From: Verrucomicrobiota bacterium
GTDB taxonomy: Bacteria > Verrucomicrobiota > Verrucomicrobiia > Verrucomicrobiales > Verrucomicrobiaceae
Direction of reading: 5' to 3'
Assembly (NCBI GenBank): GCA_017301975.1
Contig: JAFLEI010000028.1
Coordinates: forward strand, 1-64,000
DNA: 64,000 nt
How positions within the stretch are numbered: position 1 is the stretch's first letter; every line of letters begins with the position of its first letter. The position numbers were made by a program, and so were the translations under genes. The notes below the pieces were generated by a model. It did not search any database and was not told the DNA's origin. It saw only the letters and a program-made list of their open reading frames with translations. Positions 48,653 through 57,260 of this stretch are shown piece after piece.

Positions 48653-50536
48653 TCAAAACTCCGTCCGCGTCACCGTGCCGCCATCCGCAGAACGAAGCTC
48701 GATCCAATCAATCTCGACGGGTTGCTCCTGCATGGGCAGATAAAGTCGCACGATGCCGAGCGGACCTGCAGCGGGGAGTTGCACGGTGATCTCCTGCCAG
48801 TCGTCCCCCTTCAGGGTGAAAGGCACATGCTGCGCTTTGCCTCCTACGGGCAGCCAGTCGAAATGTGAAGTGCCGGGCTTGGCCTTGATGCGGAAGATCG
48901 CGGTGCTGGGGCCGCTGTGCTTGCCGGCACCGAAGCCGAGGAAGCATTCAGAGCCGATGTTCGTCACACGCACGATGCCGTCCTTTACCGTCGCTTTGCA
49001 ATCGCGGGCCTTCCAGCCTTGCAGCGCGGGATCGCTGTCATCTTTGGCCGGTGCTTTCGCCTTGATCTTGGGCTGCTGCCTGCCTTCCAGCTCCGGATGG
49101 TACTGCCTGGGATCAAAGGCTGGATTCACCACCGGAACCACGGCATGCGTGTCTTTGAGGAAGATTTCGATCAACGCGTCCAGCTCCGTCACAAGTTCGG
49201 GCTTCTGCGTGGCGAGATTGTGCTTCTCGCTGAGATCATCCTTCAGATTAAAAAGCAGGTGCCGATGCGCCCCGTTCTCACCGCCGTGGAAAATGCGGAT
49301 GAGCTTCCAGTCATCGCGATGCACGGACACCGCAGGCGGCAGCCAGTCCGGCACCGTGCCATAGTGCGGGAAGTACTGGAAGACCGCCTTGCCCGACAGC
49401 CCGCCACCTTTCAGCGCGGGCAGGAGGCTGCTGCCGTCAAAGTGCTGCTCAGGTGCGGCCTTGAGCGCCAGACCTTCGAGCAGCGTGGGGTAGTAGTCCT
49501 CGCTCTGGATCAGCGCATCGCTGCGTGCTCCCGCCTTGGCGAGACCCGGCCAGACGATCACGCCCGGCACACGCGTACCACCTTCAAACAGGCAGGCCTT
49601 GCCGCCACGCAGCGGAGCATTGCTGGTGGGCGTGGTGTCGTCCACCTTGTCATACATGTTCCCACCGTTGTCGGAGGTGAAGATGATGATCGTGTTGTCA
49701 GCGATCTTGAGCCGGTCCAGCGTGTCCAGCAGCGTGCCGATAGCGTCATCCATGCTCTCGACCATCGCCGCATACGTCGGGCTGCGCTGGGGATCGGCGG
49801 GATTCACACTGGCGCGGTACTTTTCGATCAGCGCCTTCTTCGCATCAAACGGGGCATGCACGCTGAACATCCAGTAGTTCAGATAGAACGGCCCGTCCTT
49901 GTGCTTCTCCATGAAGGCCACGGCCTCCTTTGCCATGCGGTCCTCGATGTGCTGATTCGGCACGTCGGGGTCCGCATCAAAATCGGCAAACTTCCACGGT
50001 GCCACATAGCTGCCGGCAGGTCCGGGTCCGGGATGGTGCGGCATATCCACATCAAAACCCTGCTGCAAAGGCGAGTAGGGTTCCGGCCCGAGGTGCCATT
50101 TGCCGAAATGCCCTGTGGCATAGCCCGCATCCTTCAGCGTTTCCGCCAGCGTGCGGTATTCCGTCTTCAACCGCGTCGGCGGATTCGGCTGCACCACCTT
50201 TTGATTGGGCGGCCCCTTCTTTCCCACCGTCACCTCCAGAACCACCTGCGGCATATGGCAGTTGGGAGTCGTGATGCCCGTGCGCGCCGGGCTCAGTCCG
50301 GTCAGAATCGCCGAACGCGTCGGCGAGCACAGCGGACTGGCCGAATACGCCCGCGTGAAGGTTATGCCACGCTTCGCGAGCCGCTCGACATTCGGCGTGT
50401 GGTAAAATTTCGTCGTTCCATACAGCGTCGTGTCACTCCAGCCGAGATCGTCGGCGAGGATGAAGAGGACGTTCGGCTTGGTCGCCGCGAAGAGTGGCGA
50501 ACTGAGAGCGCAGAGACAGAACAAAAGTTTTTTCAT
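48653..50536 (-). CDS. Secreted sulfatase with C-terminal beta-sandwich domain
   Basis: 627 residues, signal peptide 1-17. Metal site LADDLGWSD, FGly motif C70-S-P-T-R in PLCSPTRSAILTGLSPARTG, GKWHLGPEPYSPLQQGFD, FTSDNGGNMYDKVDDTTP. After about residue 490 a Lys/Gln-rich linker (LEGRQQPKIKAKAPAKDDS) leads to a domain of about 115 residues with GWKARDCKATVKDG, PFTLKGDDWQEITVQLPAAG and WIELRSADGG. The same domain, by its shared phrases, ends the next sulfatase. It is probably a carbohydrate-binding-like module. The ATG overlaps the stop of the upstream gene at 50533-50536. Confidence 0.94.
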   Translation of the reverse strand: MKKLLFCLCALSSPLFAATKPNVLFILADDLGWSDTTLYGTTKFYHTPNVERLAKRGITFTRAYSASPLCSPTRSAILTGLSPARTGITTPNCHMPQVVLEVTVGKKGPPNQKVVQPNPPTRLKTEYRTLAETLKDAGYATGHFGKWHLGPEPYSPLQQGFDVDMPHHPGPGPAGSYVAPWKFADFDADPDVPNQHIEDRMAKEAVAFMEKHKDGPFYLNYWMFSVHAPFDAKKALIEKYRASVNPADPQRSPTYAAMVESMDDAIGTLLDTLDRLKIADNTIIIFTSDNGGNMYDKVDDTTPTSNAPLRGGKACLFEGGTRVPGVIVWPGLAKAGARSDALIQSEDYYPTLLEGLALKAAPEQHFDGSSLLPALKGGGLSGKAVFQYFPHYGTVPDWLPPAVSVHRDDWKLIRIFHGGENGAHRHLLFNLKDDLSEKHNLATQKPELVTELDALIEIFLKDTHAVVPVVNPAFDPRQYHPELEGRQQPKIKAKAPAKDDSDPALQGWKARDCKATVKDGIVRVTNIGSECFLGFGAGKHSGPSTAIFRIKAKPGTSHFDWLPVGGKAQHVPFTLKGDDWQEITVQLPAAGPLGIVRLYLPMQEQPVEIDWIELRSADGGTVTRTEF

Positions 50537-52287
50537 CGAGTGGCAGGTTTGAAATCCAGGGTGCGGAACTGAGCAGGGCCGGCGGGCAGATGCACACGGA
50601 CATGAATGATGCGGCCTCTGGCTGGCAGAGTGATCGAGTGCGTCTGCCAGTCGTCACTGGCCTGCACTTCAAACGGGACGCGATTCGCAGGGAGGAAATC
50701 TTTGTCTCCATCCACTCGCCATGCGATGGCCGCCTGGCCTGAACCTGCGGTTTTCAGTGTGATCTTTGCCGTGGCCGGACCGGCAATTTTGAGCCGGCTG
50801 TGCGTGATGAAAGTGCCTTTGCCATCTTTGTCCGGCGTTAGCACAAGCACCCCGTCTTTGTCCGCCAGGCTGCCGCCTCGGGCCATCCAGCCGCGAATGC
50901 CGGTGCTGAGTTCGGACTCCGGTTTCGGCGCAGGCTTCCCTTCGAGATAGAAATCAAAATAATCGTTCCAGGTCGGGGCCATCGGTCCGAGCGCAAGTCC
51001 GGGCGGATTGAGCTCCGCGCACCACGCCGTGAGCTTTGTCCGAAGCCGCGCAGCGATGTCCGGATGCTGCGAGGCTAGGCTGTGCTTTTCCTCCAGATCC
51101 GTGGAGAGATCGTAGAGGTACTCGCGCTCACCACCGCGCAGCAGTTTCCAGTCTCCTTCACGGATGGCGCTTTGCGCCATCCAGCGCCACATCAGCGCCT
51201 CATGCGGTGGCTGGGTGTTTTCACCTTTGAGAAACGGAATGAGATTCACCCCGTCAAGGTCGCCGGGCTTCACAGTAACGTCTGCCAGTGCTGCTGCGGT
51301 GGCTGCGACATCCAGCGCGCTGACAGGATGCTCGTATGTCTGCCCTGCGGGTATGGTGCCCGGCCATGCGATGAGAAACGGCACATGCATGCCGCCTTCG
51401 GCCAGCATGCCTTTTTCGCCGTTCAGCGGCGTGTTCAGGCTGCCGTCCCAACCGCCCGCATCACCCTCCAGCGGCGAGTCGGTCTTGAGGATTTTCAGTG
51501 GCGCACCGTTGTCGCCGATGAAGAAAATCAGCGTCTTCTCCGTGAGGCCCTGCTGTTTCAGCGTGTCGGTGATCAGCCTCACGCCATCATCCACGGCCGC
51601 CAGCATGCCCAGAGCGGCGCGACGGCGCTCCGGCATCGGGCCGGGAAAGCGGTCCTTGTACGACTGCGGGGCATCCAGCGGCGTGTGCGGCGCACGCAGC
51701 GCGACGTAGAGAAAGAACGGACGCTCCTTGTAACGAGTGATGATGGATGCCGCTGCCCGCGTGCAGCCGTCGATGTGATATATCTCCGGCCTCACTTCGC
51801 CCATGGGCTGGTCCTTCCCATCAAGCGTGATGTTGGCGGTGAATTTCTGCTGCCCGTGCTGTGCATACGTGTGGGTGAAGCCGTGATCCGGGATCTCGCT
51901 TGTGGGCCCCAGGTGCCATTTGCCAAAATGTGCCGTCACATACCCGCCGCGCTGCAGCCGCGTGGCGATGGTGGTCTCTTTGTTAAAGCCGTCCAGCGCG
52001 GAGTTGTTGCTGTCCAATTGGAAGCGGCCTTGGAATTTTCCGACCATGAGCCCACCCCGCGAAGGCACGCACTGAGGCGCACTGCTGTAGCCATGTTTGG
52101 CAATGACACCGCTTCGCGCCAGCGCATCCAGGTGCGGCGTCTTCACATCCTTCTCCACGCCGCGGATGCCGAGATCGGCATAGCCGTGGTCATCCGTGTA
52201 GATGACGATGATGTTAGGTTTGACGGCAGCGTGAGATCTGGCAGCGAGACTGCCAAAACACAAAAGACAGACGAGGAGGGTCTTCAT
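50533..52287 (-). CDS. Secreted sulfatase with C-terminal beta-sandwich domain (paralogue of neighbour)
   Basis: 584 residues, signal peptide 1-20. Metal site YTDDHGYADLG, FGly motif C73-V-P-S-R in PQCVPSRGGLMVGKFQGRF, GKWHLGPTSEIPDHGF, and FIGDNGAPLK as second metal segment (Gly in place of Ser). The LLTGR that usually follows the motif is LMVGK. Residues about 455-584 repeat the C-terminal module of the neighbour (GWMARGGSLADKDG, PFEVQASDDWQTHSITLPAR, then VRVHLPAG). Both ends overlap the flanking sulfatase genes by 4 bases, so three sulfatases are translated as a coupled set. Confidence 0.94.
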   Translation of the reverse strand: MKTLLVCLLCFGSLAARSHAAVKPNIIVIYTDDHGYADLGIRGVEKDVKTPHLDALARSGVIAKHGYSSAPQCVPSRGGLMVGKFQGRFQLDSNNSALDGFNKETTIATRLQRGGYVTAHFGKWHLGPTSEIPDHGFTHTYAQHGQQKFTANITLDGKDQPMGEVRPEIYHIDGCTRAAASIITRYKERPFFLYVALRAPHTPLDAPQSYKDRFPGPMPERRRAALGMLAAVDDGVRLITDTLKQQGLTEKTLIFFIGDNGAPLKILKTDSPLEGDAGGWDGSLNTPLNGEKGMLAEGGMHVPFLIAWPGTIPAGQTYEHPVSALDVAATAAALADVTVKPGDLDGVNLIPFLKGENTQPPHEALMWRWMAQSAIREGDWKLLRGGEREYLYDLSTDLEEKHSLASQHPDIAARLRTKLTAWCAELNPPGLALGPMAPTWNDYFDFYLEGKPAPKPESELSTGIRGWMARGGSLADKDGVLVLTPDKDGKGTFITHSRLKIAGPATAKITLKTAGSGQAAIAWRVDGDKDFLPANRVPFEVQASDDWQTHSITLPARGRIIHVRVHLPAGPAQFRTLDFKPATR

Positions 52288-53678
52288 GGGCGTTTCTTCT
52301 TGGGAGGCATCAGTGCACCGTCTTCGTGGCCAATCTGCCCCGGCACCACGGCGTCTTTGAGAAATTCTGCCAGCCTTGCGCGCATGGCGGCGGTGCGTTC
52401 GGGTTCCTTGGCGGCGAGGTCTTCTTTTTCGCCGATGTCCGTGGCGAGGTTGTAGAGCGCGAGCGTTTCACCGGTCTCTGCGGCCTTCGCTTTTCCTTTC
52501 TTGCCTTTGCCTTTCGTCTTGGGGGCGTCCTCGTTGTCGTTGTGCCCGCCGTTCATCACGAGTTTCCAGTCACCCATGCGCAAGGCGGCCACCGTGGGGG
52601 ACTGCACGCACAGGATGGCATCATGCGGCGAGGGCGCGCCCTGCGTGAGCATGGGCCACACGTCTTTGCCATCCAGTGCGGTCTTCTGCTCCAGCGATCC
52701 GCCGGCCAGCTTCACCAGCGTGGGATACCAGTCCACCGTGTGCATGGGTTCCTTGAGGCGCTTGCCCGCAGGGATGTGTCCCGGCCAGTTGGCAAAGGCG
52801 CAGCCGCGCACCCCGCCTTCGTAGATGCTGCCTTTGAAGCCTCGCAGGGGAGTGTTGTCTCCGGGCGGCGGACCGCCGTTGTCGCTGGAGAAAATGATGA
52901 GCGTGTTCTCGCGCTCGCCGCTTTTTTCCAGCGCGACGACGATCTGAGCGATGGCTTCGTCCACCGCCGCCAGCATGCCTGCGAGCTTTTGCCGGTTGCC
53001 CTTGAGCGTGCCGTAGGGCTTGAGGTAGTCGTCCGGCACCTGGAAGGGGCCGTGCACTCCATTGAATGGCACGTAGAGAAAGAGCGGTTTGGTTTTGTCT
53101 TTCTCCGTGATGGTCCGGCAGGCCTCGCGTGCGAGGAGGTGCGTCGTGTAGCCCTCCTCCTTGATCTGCTTGCCGTCGCGATACCAGTCCAGATCCTCGG
53201 CGCGCATGTGGGTGAAGTAGTCCAGCATGCCAAAGTAGTGGCCGTAATGATGGTCAAAGCCGCGTGCCGTGGGCAGGTAAGCAGGCTCATACTCGCCCAG
53301 GTGCCATTTGCCGGTGATGGCGGTGGCGTAGCCGGCATCATGCAGGGCATTCGCCAGGGTACGTTCAGTGAGCGGCAGCCCCCACGTGGCATGCGGGCGC
53401 ACGATGGTGTAAACGCCCGTGTGCGTGGCGTAGCGGCCGGTCATCAGCGCCGCGCGCGTGGGCGAGCACACGGGCTGCACATAGAGCGAATCCAGCACCG
53501 TGCCCTCCGCGGCCAGTTTGTCGATGCTGGGGGTCTTGATCTCTTTGCCGCCGTTGAAGCCGCAATCCGCATAACCGAGGTCATCGACCAGCAGGAAGAC
53601 GATGTTAGGTTGTTTCTCAGCACCGTATGAAGAGGCAACGAGAGTGAATGACAGGGCGAGAGCCGTGATGATTTTCAT
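52284..53678 (-). CDS. Secreted arylsulfatase B-like sulfatase
   Basis: 464 residues, signal peptide 1-20. Metal site LVDDLGYADCG, FGly motif C71-S-P-T-R in PVCSPTRAALMTGRYATHTG, GKWHLGEYEPAYLPTARGFD, FSSDNGGPPPGDNTPLRG, then GSIYEGGVRG. The GxNxPLRGxKxxxxEGG signature is typical of arylsulfatase B (GalNAc-4-sulfatase) relatives. A Lys-Gly-rich insertion (KTKGKGKKGKAKAAETGE) sits before the final LYNLATDIG segment and the protein ends MPPKKKRP. It overlaps the next sulfatase by 4 bases and is 41 bases from the previous one. Confidence 0.95.
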   Translation of the reverse strand: MKIITALALSFTLVASSYGAEKQPNIVFLLVDDLGYADCGFNGGKEIKTPSIDKLAAEGTVLDSLYVQPVCSPTRAALMTGRYATHTGVYTIVRPHATWGLPLTERTLANALHDAGYATAITGKWHLGEYEPAYLPTARGFDHHYGHYFGMLDYFTHMRAEDLDWYRDGKQIKEEGYTTHLLAREACRTITEKDKTKPLFLYVPFNGVHGPFQVPDDYLKPYGTLKGNRQKLAGMLAAVDEAIAQIVVALEKSGERENTLIIFSSDNGGPPPGDNTPLRGFKGSIYEGGVRGCAFANWPGHIPAGKRLKEPMHTVDWYPTLVKLAGGSLEQKTALDGKDVWPMLTQGAPSPHDAILCVQSPTVAALRMGDWKLVMNGGHNDNEDAPKTKGKGKKGKAKAAETGETLALYNLATDIGEKEDLAAKEPERTAAMRARLAEFLKDAVVPGQIGHEDGALMPPKKKRP

Positions 53679-53719
53679 GCTGGGGTGGGTCGGAGTTCGA
53701 GAATCTTGGAGGTGTGTGT

Positions 53720-55135
53720 TTATTTGCCCGCGCCTTTGGCCTTCTTCTTTTTACCAGCGCCGGGATCAACCATCGTCACCGGTTCACCAATGAGAAGCGG
53801 CTTGCCAAAGACGGTCTGTTTGTCGCCCTGCTGCTGCATCCAGGCGTCCACCTCACTTCGCATCTGCTTGAGGCGCTCGGTTTGCGAAGGATCGTCCGCG
53901 AGGTTGTGCAGCTCGTTTGGGTCGCTCTTCAGATCGTAGAGCTCTTCCGCCGGGCGCACGGAGCAGCGCTTCACCTTCTCCGCAGCCACAGGGCTGCTTT
54001 CCGCCGCAGCGAGCCAGCTTTGCCAGTAGTTGAAACCGCTGGTCGCGTTGCTGGACCGTGAGATGTGGGAATGATGTTGAAACTCGGGATGCAGGTTGCG
54101 GATGTACTTCCAGTCATGCGTGCGCACACTGCGGATGGGATAGACATTGAAGTCGCCATCGCCGCTGTGCGTGGTGAAGATGCGGTCACGGTGCGTCGTG
54201 GCCGTGCCACGCAGGACACCGGCGAAAGACTTGCCGTCAATGCCCTCCGGCACCGTGCCTCCGCCGAGTTCGATGAAAGTGGGGAGCATGTCCGGCCAGG
54301 AAATCATGGCGTCGCTGGAGGAGGCCGGTTTCAAATGCCCCGGCCACGCCGCGATAAACGGGATCCGGATGCCGGAGTCGTAGAGGTTCCATTTCCCAAA
54401 CGGCCACTGCCCGCCGTGGTCGGCGGTGTAGATGAAGAGCGTGTCTCCTCTCACTTTGTCCCTGGCCAGCGCCCGCAGTTCACCGAGCAGGGTGTCGGCG
54501 CGCGTGATGTCCGAGGCGTAGCGGGCACGTTGTTCGCGGGTCGGCGCAGTGTCCACATGCTTGGGCGGCAGTTGCAATGCCGCCGGATCATAGCCCGCAA
54601 TTTCACCCCACGGCACATGCGGATGCCGTGTGCCGAAAAACAGGCACAGCGGCTTGGACGCATCACGGTTGGCGAGAAACTTCGCGACTTCGACTGTGTC
54701 GCTGTCACCGATCTGGTTGCCGCCCAAAACATCAAATCCGTGGTCCTTGCCGTAATTCCCATGCGCGACTTTGCCAAATGCGGCGACTTCGTACCCCAGC
54801 GTATGCAGTGCCGGTGGCAGCGAGGGCACTCCGGTTTTTTTCGCCATGTGATTTGGCTCCGCGCCATTGCGCGCCGGCCACAGGCCCGTGCACAGCGCCG
54901 TGCGGCTCGGGCCGCATGCAGGCGTGGCGACAAAGGCATGCGTGAACTTCATGCCCTCCGCCGCCAGTTTGGCCATGTTCGGCGTGCGGATGTCTGTGGA
55001 GCCGTAGGGCTCGGAGTCCAGCATGCTGTGATCGTCTGAAATAAAGACGACGATGTTGGGCGGCGCGGGTTTGTCGGCAGCACAAAGCGGCAGGCTCAGG
55101 AGTGCTGCCAGGAGCACGTAAGGTTTGATGAACAT
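53720..55135 (-). CDS. Secreted sulfatase, SGSH-like, with Lys-rich tail
   Basis: 471 residues from the Met at 55135 (MFIKPYVLLAALLSLPLCAA is the signal peptide). Metal site ISDDHSMLDS, FGly motif C74-G-P-S-R in PACGPSRTALCTGLWPARNG, GKVAHGNYGKDHGFD in place of GKWHLG, and TADHGGQWPFGKWNLYDSGI. This set resembles heparan N-sulfatase relatives. The C-terminus is PGAGKKKKAKGAGK. A TTTGCTGAGATG element shared with three other genes lies 28 bases upstream of the start. Downstream sulfatase follows after 41 bases. Confidence 0.93.
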   Translation of the reverse strand: MFIKPYVLLAALLSLPLCAADKPAPPNIVVFISDDHSMLDSEPYGSTDIRTPNMAKLAAEGMKFTHAFVATPACGPSRTALCTGLWPARNGAEPNHMAKKTGVPSLPPALHTLGYEVAAFGKVAHGNYGKDHGFDVLGGNQIGDSDTVEVAKFLANRDASKPLCLFFGTRHPHVPWGEIAGYDPAALQLPPKHVDTAPTREQRARYASDITRADTLLGELRALARDKVRGDTLFIYTADHGGQWPFGKWNLYDSGIRIPFIAAWPGHLKPASSSDAMISWPDMLPTFIELGGGTVPEGIDGKSFAGVLRGTATTHRDRIFTTHSGDGDFNVYPIRSVRTHDWKYIRNLHPEFQHHSHISRSSNATSGFNYWQSWLAAAESSPVAAEKVKRCSVRPAEELYDLKSDPNELHNLADDPSQTERLKQMRSEVDAWMQQQGDKQTVFGKPLLIGEPVTMVDPGAGKKKKAKGAGK

Positions 55136-55163
55136 GAGCCGGTAACGCATGATTTTGAGGCAA

Positions 55164-55175
55164 CATCTCAGCAAA
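55164..55175 (-). promoter_or_regulatory. TTTGCTGRGA upstream element, copy 1
   Basis: TTTGCTGAGATG on the minus strand, 28 bases before the sulfatase start at 55135. Copies of the same core occur before three other minus-strand starts in this part of the window. Confidence 0.4.
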
Positions 55176-55241
55176 TGCACGTCACGGCACCAAGCAGGGC
55201 GAGGAAGTGAGTTTTCATCGTGGAGAAGGATGTAAAAGAAA

Positions 55242-56669
55242 TCAAGGTAGTGGCGGCAGAATCATGGCGCTGTCCTGAGTGTCTGCGTGCCATTGTCTCA
55301 GGGCAGCGTAGAGACGTTCGAGGTGTTGACGCTGCGCGGGGTCGGCAGCCAGGTTGTGAAGCTCGTCGGGATCGCTTTGAAGATCGTAGAGCTCGATCAG
55401 AGGTGGCTTTCCACCGAGAGCATGCGGGTCCATCTCCTGCAGGATGCGAAAGGCCTCGGGAAACTGGGCTTTGACGCGCACGGTCTCGCCGTAGATGCGA
55501 TTGATCCAGGGCTTCATGTCGCGGAGATCGGCATTGATGACCTTGGGCTCGTCGAGGTGACTGCGCACGATGAGCTGATGCGTGGCGTCGATCACACTGC
55601 GCTCCTCCATGCCGCGCTGCTGGTTCAAGGAGCGGCCGGAGACCTCACTGAAGATGAAGTCGTGGCCCTTCGCGTCAGCCTTGCCTTCCAGCAGAGGTTT
55701 GAGGCTGATGCCATGAAGAGGTGAATCATACTGAATCCCGAGCAGATCCAGCAGAGTGGGCAAGAGGTCGAGCTCGCTGACCAATGCATCGCTCACAAGC
55801 GGCTTGCCTCCGGGAAGGCGAATGACGAGTGGAATGTGCAGGCCCAGATGAAACGGTGTCATCTTGCCATGCTGATAGGCCGGACCGTGATCACCCATGA
55901 AGATGACGAGAGTGTTTGCCCCCTGCCCGGACTCCCGCAGAGCGGTCATGACTTCGCCAACGATCTGGTCGTTGTGCCGCACACCATCGAGATACTCGGC
56001 CCAGTCACGACGTGCGACGGGTGTGTCTGGCAGATGCGCGGGCAGTTTCACCTTTGCGGGGTCGATGGTGATGGGCTGTTTCTCGCTGTTCACAAACGGC
56101 CGGTGAGTGTAGGTCGTGCTGTTGTGGAGAAAGAACCACGGCTTGCCCGCCGCCCGGGCGATGACACCGGTGAGAGCTTGCTTGGAGCCAGCCTTCGGGA
56201 TGAAGTCGTTGTAGGGAAAGCGTTCGTTCGGAGAAACGTGGAGCTTCCCGCTCACGGCGGTGTGATAACCCTGCGCAGCGAGCACCTCGACCATCGTGGC
56301 GCCCTTGGAGCGGATGCGCGTGTGCAGATAGGGCGGAGCTTGTTTCTCTGCTGCCGTGAGTTTGGCGGCGGGCTTGAGGTAGTTGTTGGTGTTGTTGACC
56401 AGGCCGTTCGTGTGGGAGTGCAGGCCGGTCATGATGCAGGCCTTTGAGGCTGAGCAGACTGGATACCCCACATAGGCCCGGCGAAACAACGCCCCGCTGG
56501 CCGCCAGCGCATCCATGTGCGGTGTCTTCACATCAGTCGTGCCCAGAGCGCCCATGTGCGCGCCCTGATCTTCAGTGAGAATGAAAAGGATGTTCGGGCG
56601 CGGCTCCGCTGCGAATGACGAGAGCACGCTGACAAATGACAAAACGAGAATGGCCGGGACGCGATGCAT
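55242..56669 (-). CDS. Secreted sulfatase-like protein with variant active site (CSASK, TEDQ)
   Basis: 475 residues from the Met at 56669 with signal peptide MHRVPAILVLSFVSVLSSFA. The metal site is LTEDQGAH, so the first Asp of the usual DD pair is Glu (E33). The FGly motif is C72-S-A-S-K, with Lys for the invariant Arg, in PVCSASKACIMTGLHSHTNG. SGKLHVSPNERFPY and FMGDHGPAYQHGK follow, as in SGSH-like members. These changes could mark an altered specificity or poor FGE recognition. It is the first gene of the five-sulfatase cluster, 106 bases before the next. Confidence 0.9.
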   Translation of the reverse strand: MHRVPAILVLSFVSVLSSFAAEPRPNILFILTEDQGAHMGALGTTDVKTPHMDALAASGALFRRAYVGYPVCSASKACIMTGLHSHTNGLVNNTNNYLKPAAKLTAAEKQAPPYLHTRIRSKGATMVEVLAAQGYHTAVSGKLHVSPNERFPYNDFIPKAGSKQALTGVIARAAGKPWFFLHNSTTYTHRPFVNSEKQPITIDPAKVKLPAHLPDTPVARRDWAEYLDGVRHNDQIVGEVMTALRESGQGANTLVIFMGDHGPAYQHGKMTPFHLGLHIPLVIRLPGGKPLVSDALVSELDLLPTLLDLLGIQYDSPLHGISLKPLLEGKADAKGHDFIFSEVSGRSLNQQRGMEERSVIDATHQLIVRSHLDEPKVINADLRDMKPWINRIYGETVRVKAQFPEAFRILQEMDPHALGGKPPLIELYDLQSDPDELHNLAADPAQRQHLERLYAALRQWHADTQDSAMILPPLP

Positions 56670-56707
56670 GGTGGGTGGTGCGCGTGTAACGAAGGGCTTA
56701 GTCATGA

Positions 56708-56719
56708 CATCTCAGCAAA
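56708..56719 (-). promoter_or_regulatory. TTTGCTGRGA upstream element, copy 2
   Basis: TTTGCTGAGATG on the minus strand, 38 bases before the start at 56669. Just upstream is TGCTGAATCCGACACA, which recurs exactly upstream of the gene starting at 63351. Confidence 0.45.
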
Positions 56720-56782
56720 AACTGTGTCGGATTCAGCATGCAGGCTTGTCATTCAAACAGCGCCATTTTAGTTTTTCGCGCC

Positions 56783-57256
56783 ATGACCTCGAAATCGACC
56801 GCCGGTTCCTCGACTGCAGCCGCCACCAAGCAGGCAGCTGAATATGCCATCTACAAACCCAACGGCCGTGGCACCGGAGGTGTGATCCGTTTCGAGTTCA
56901 ATCGCAGCAAAGGGGCTGTCTTCGTGGATGCTGCGTCGCAGAGCGGGGAAAAGCAGTTCGACTGGGAGCAGAAGATCACCATGAAGTGGGGGCTCTCGGA
57001 TCTTGGCGCGGTGCTGGCGACGCTGCAGGGAAGGCAGGAGCAGGCGAAGCTCTTCCACCAGTCGGAGAAGGCCAACAGCGCCTTTGAGCTGACCTTCCGT
57101 GATGATCCGCAAAAGGCGCCGTACTTCATGAGCATGTCACGCCAAGATGCGTCTTCGAAAAGCGTGAAGAAGGTGACGATTCCCGTCACGCATGCCGAGG
57201 CGGTGATTCTCGAAACTGCGCTGCGGGCCGCGATCACGCGGTTGATCGGGTGGTGA
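56783..57256 (+). CDS. Small Whirly/PUR-like putative ssDNA-binding protein
   Basis: 157 residues from the ATG at 56783; the first 22 residues are Ser/Thr/Ala-rich. The core reads as a strand-rich unit: EYAIYKPNGRGTGGVIRFEF, KGAVFVDAASQSGEKQFDWE, ITMKWGLSDLGAVLATLQGR, SAFELTFRDD, YFMSMSRQD, ending in a helix (AEAVILETALRAAITRLIGW). This strand-strand-strand-helix pattern resembles Whirly and related nucleic-acid-binding folds seen in bacteria, but the match is by appearance only. It has no signal peptide and is alone on its strand, convergent with the P450 gene. Confidence 0.65.
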   Translation: MTSKSTAGSSTAAATKQAAEYAIYKPNGRGTGGVIRFEFNRSKGAVFVDAASQSGEKQFDWEQKITMKWGLSDLGAVLATLQGRQEQAKLFHQSEKANSAFELTFRDDPQKAPYFMSMSRQDASSKSVKKVTIPVTHAEAVILETALRAAITRLIGW

Positions 57257-57260
57257 GGTT

